Shown: positions 24,554 through 27,972 of the stretch, one piece after another
Position numbering within the stretch: the stretch's first letter is position 1
How the letters are laid out: each line of letters starts with the position of its first letter
DNA from: CAYVBN01 sp964538565
GTDB lineage: Bacteria > Pseudomonadota > Alphaproteobacteria > Rhizobiales > Xanthobacteraceae
Assembly (NCBI GenBank): GCA_964538565.1
Contig: CAZIGW010000121.1
Span: 1 to 27,972, forward strand
Direction: 5' to 3'
DNA length: 27,972 nt
The notes under the pieces: generated by a model
Told to the model about the DNA's origin: nothing
Databases searched by the model: none
Seen by the model: only the letters and a program-made list of their open reading frames with translations
Made by a program: the position numbers and the translations under genes

Positions 24554-24582
24554 CCTTCTCCGCGCCGCCGGTGCGGAGAAGG
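24554..24582 (+). other. Intercistronic hairpin after module B binding-protein gene
   Basis: CCTTCTCCGC (24554-24563) and GCGGAGAAGG (24573-24582) form a perfect 10-bp stem with a 9-nt loop, 13 bp after the stop codon. It occupies the same place as the palindrome of module A and may stabilise the binding-protein message. Confidence 0.55.
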
Positions 24583-24601
24583 TCATCCTCTCGTGATGTG
24601 T

Positions 24602-24624
24602 AAGATGGCGCACGGCGCCATTTT
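24602..24624 (+). terminator. Terminator-like hairpin with T-run before module B permease
   Basis: AAGATGGCGC (24602-24611) pairs with GCGCCATTTT (24615-24624), 10 bp with one G-U pair and a 3-nt loop, ending in TTTT. It looks like a weak intrinsic terminator within the operon, 124 bp before the LivH start, and would let only part of the transcripts continue (inference). Confidence 0.5.
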
Positions 24625-24748
24625 GGCGTCTTGGGGACTGTTGACGTCCTGAGGCTTGGCCTTCTTCCTGTTTCAGGATCAACGTCCGGCTGACCGGCCA
24701 GGCCGGGCGCATGCCGGAACCGGAGTCGCGAACAATGCGGACGACAGC

Positions 24749-25624
24749 GTGATCAACTGGGCCAACTTTGTCTCGCAGATGTTCAACGGACTGGTGCTGG
24801 GCGCCCTGCTGGCGCTCATCTCGTCCGGACTGACGATCATCTATGGCACCCTTGGCGTCCTCAATCTTGCGCATGGCGCCATGTTCATGCTCGGCGGCTA
24901 CGCCGGCTGGGTCGCCTATTCCTATTCGGGTTCCTTCGTGCTCGCGGTTTTGGCCGGCTCGCTGTTCGTCATGGTGGTGGGCGTGCTGATGGAACGCATC
25001 GTCATTCGCCACTTCTACAACCGGCCGCACGAGGATCAGCTGCTCGTTACCTTCGGCATCGGCATCGTGTTCGTCGAGACAATCCGCTTCTTCTTCGGCA
25101 GCCTGTCGAAGACCGTGCCGGCTCCGGCGCCGTTCGTCGGGATCACCCCGCTCGGGTTCATGTTCTATCCGACGTATCGGCTGGCGCTGCTCGGCATCGT
25201 CGCGGTCGCGCTGCTTGCGCTCTATCTCGTCCTCTACCGCACCCGCATCGGCATGATCGTGCGCGCCGGTATCGAGGACTCCACCATGGTCGATGCGCTC
25301 GGCATCGACGTCTACAAGGTCTTCATGCTGGTGTTCGGAATCGGCGCGATGGCGGCGGGCTTCGCCGGTATCGTCAATGCGCCGGTGGTTTCGATCGCGC
25401 CCGATGTCGGCGAGGCGATCCTGGTGCAGACGTTCGTCGTCGTCGTCATCGGCGGCGTCGGCTCGTTCCCGGGAGCCATCCTCGGCGGCTTGATCGCCGG
25501 CGAGATCATCAGCATCACGTCGATGTTCAACCCCGGATATTCCTACGTCATGCTTTTTGCGGCGATGACGCTCGTGCTGGTGCTCCGCCCCTACGGCCTG
25601 CTCGGCACGGCTGGCCGCGAATGA
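24749..25624 (+). CDS. livH: Branched-chain amino acid-type ABC permease LivH (module B)
   Basis: A 291-residue inner-membrane permease. The N-terminus MINWANFVSQMFNGLVLGALLALISSGLTIIYGTLGVLNLAHGAMFMLGGYAGW is the standard LivH opening, and VVIGGVGSFPGAILGGLIAGE is the conserved C-terminal loop. GTG-24749 is chosen because it coincides with the family start; the frame extends to a TTG at 24656 but the extra residues are unlike the family. The Shine-Dalgarno is weak. The LivM-LivG fusion follows after 13 bp. Confidence 0.9.
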   Translation: MINWANFVSQMFNGLVLGALLALISSGLTIIYGTLGVLNLAHGAMFMLGGYAGWVAYSYSGSFVLAVLAGSLFVMVVGVLMERIVIRHFYNRPHEDQLLVTFGIGIVFVETIRFFFGSLSKTVPAPAPFVGITPLGFMFYPTYRLALLGIVAVALLALYLVLYRTRIGMIVRAGIEDSTMVDALGIDVYKVFMLVFGIGAMAAGFAGIVNAPVVSIAPDVGEAILVQTFVVVVIGGVGSFPGAILGGLIAGEIISITSMFNPGYSYVMLFAAMTLVLVLRPYGLLGTAGRE

Positions 25625-25637
25625 ACGCGGTCGTTAG

Positions 25638-27484
<1,847 letters not shown>

Positions 27485-27488
<4 letters not shown>

Positions 27489-27972
27489 GCCTGCTCGAGG
27501 TCAAGTCGCTCAACAGCTACTACGGCGACTCGCACATCCTGTTCGACGTCTCGATGCGGGTGGAGGCGCACGAGGTCATCGCCCTGCTCGGCCGCAACGG
27601 GGCCGGCAAGAGCACGACGCTCAAGAGCCTCATGGGTCTGGTGCGTCCGCGTTCCGGCGCCGTGCTGTTCGAGGGCGAGGACGTGGCCGGGCAGCCGGCG
27701 CACGCCATCGCGCGGCGCGGCATCCAGCTCGTGCCGGAGGACCGGCGCATTTTCGGAAGCCTCAACGTCGAGGAAAACCTGACGCTCGCCGCGCTCACCG
27801 CGCCGGATGCCTGGCCGCTCGAGCGCGTCTACGAAATGTTTCCGCGCCTGCGCGAACGCCGCCGCAGCCGCGGCACTGATCTCTCCGGCGGCGAGCAGCA
27901 GATGCTGGCAATGGCGCGGGCGCTCGTCCGCGGGCCTAAGCTGCTGCTGCTGGATGAACCCTTCGAAGGACT
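27485..27972 (+). CDS. livF: Liv-type ABC ATP-binding protein LivF (module B), cut by window end
   Basis: The frame opens MSLLEVKSLNSYYGDSHILF at ATG-27485, overlapping the fusion gene's stop by ATGA, and is still open at the window edge after 162 codons. Walker A is GRNGAGKST (residues 37-45), the LivF block is VPEDRRIFGSLNVEENL, the signature is LSGGEQQM and Walker B LLLLDEPFEGL lies at the very end. The switch region and C-terminus are outside the window. It is homologous to module A LivF and completes the second transporter. Confidence 0.93.

Overview
The window is high-GC bacterial DNA that looks like an alphaproteobacterium of the Hyphomicrobiales, in the Bradyrhizobium/Rhodopseudomonas/Xanthobacteraceae neighbourhood. 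This rests on codon bias, on the number of solute-binding proteins and Liv-type ABC transporters, and on two short dispersed palindromic repeats (2045-2093 and 6656-6707) that resemble, from memory, repeats common in Bradyrhizobiaceae. I see no rRNA, tRNA, CRISPR array, transposase or prophage. Nearly all of the window is ordinary intact coding sequence; two genes are cut by the window edges (1-1960 and 27485-27972).

Region 1 (1-6995) looks like molybdoenzyme-linked functions. It holds a multi-cluster 4Fe-4S protein (+), then on the minus strand a degenerate MoeA-like protein, a MoeA-periplasmic-binding-protein (PBP) fusion that overlaps it by ATGA, and an exported WD40/cytochrome c protein. 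A TusA-like sulfur carrier is divergent from these. I recall such genes lying beside formate dehydrogenase in related genomes, but the enzyme itself is not in the window.

Region 2 (7069-16313) is a mixed accessory-metabolism stretch. It has a TctC/Bug binding protein, a class II aldolase-type enzyme with a histone-like basic tail, the Pit phosphate permease with its DUF47 partner, a 4,5-dihydroxyphthalate decarboxylase-like/binding protein, a SAM methyltransferase, an ornithine cyclodeaminase-family enzyme, a NitT/TauT-type binding protein and a PfkB-type sugar kinase. The three binding proteins have no permease or ATPase beside them.

Region 3 (16435-27972) is the most coherent part: two parallel modules, each pairing a Crp/Fnr-family regulator with a branched-chain-amino-acid-type (HAAT) ABC transporter. 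Module A is crp1, binding protein, LivH, LivM, LivG, LivF. Module B is crp2 (divergent), binding protein, LivH, a LivM-LivG fusion, LivF (cut by the window end). The two regulators are paralogues with nearly identical recognition helices. A palindrome with an FNR-like core (TTAAT-CTGT-ATCAA) lies between crp2 and its transporter, a related sequence lies just upstream of crp1, and a half-site lies upstream of the module A binding protein. Hairpins sit between each binding-protein gene and its first permease gene. This duplicated regulator/operator/transporter arrangement is the best candidate here for an uncharacterised regulatory system. The ligands cannot be read from the sequence.
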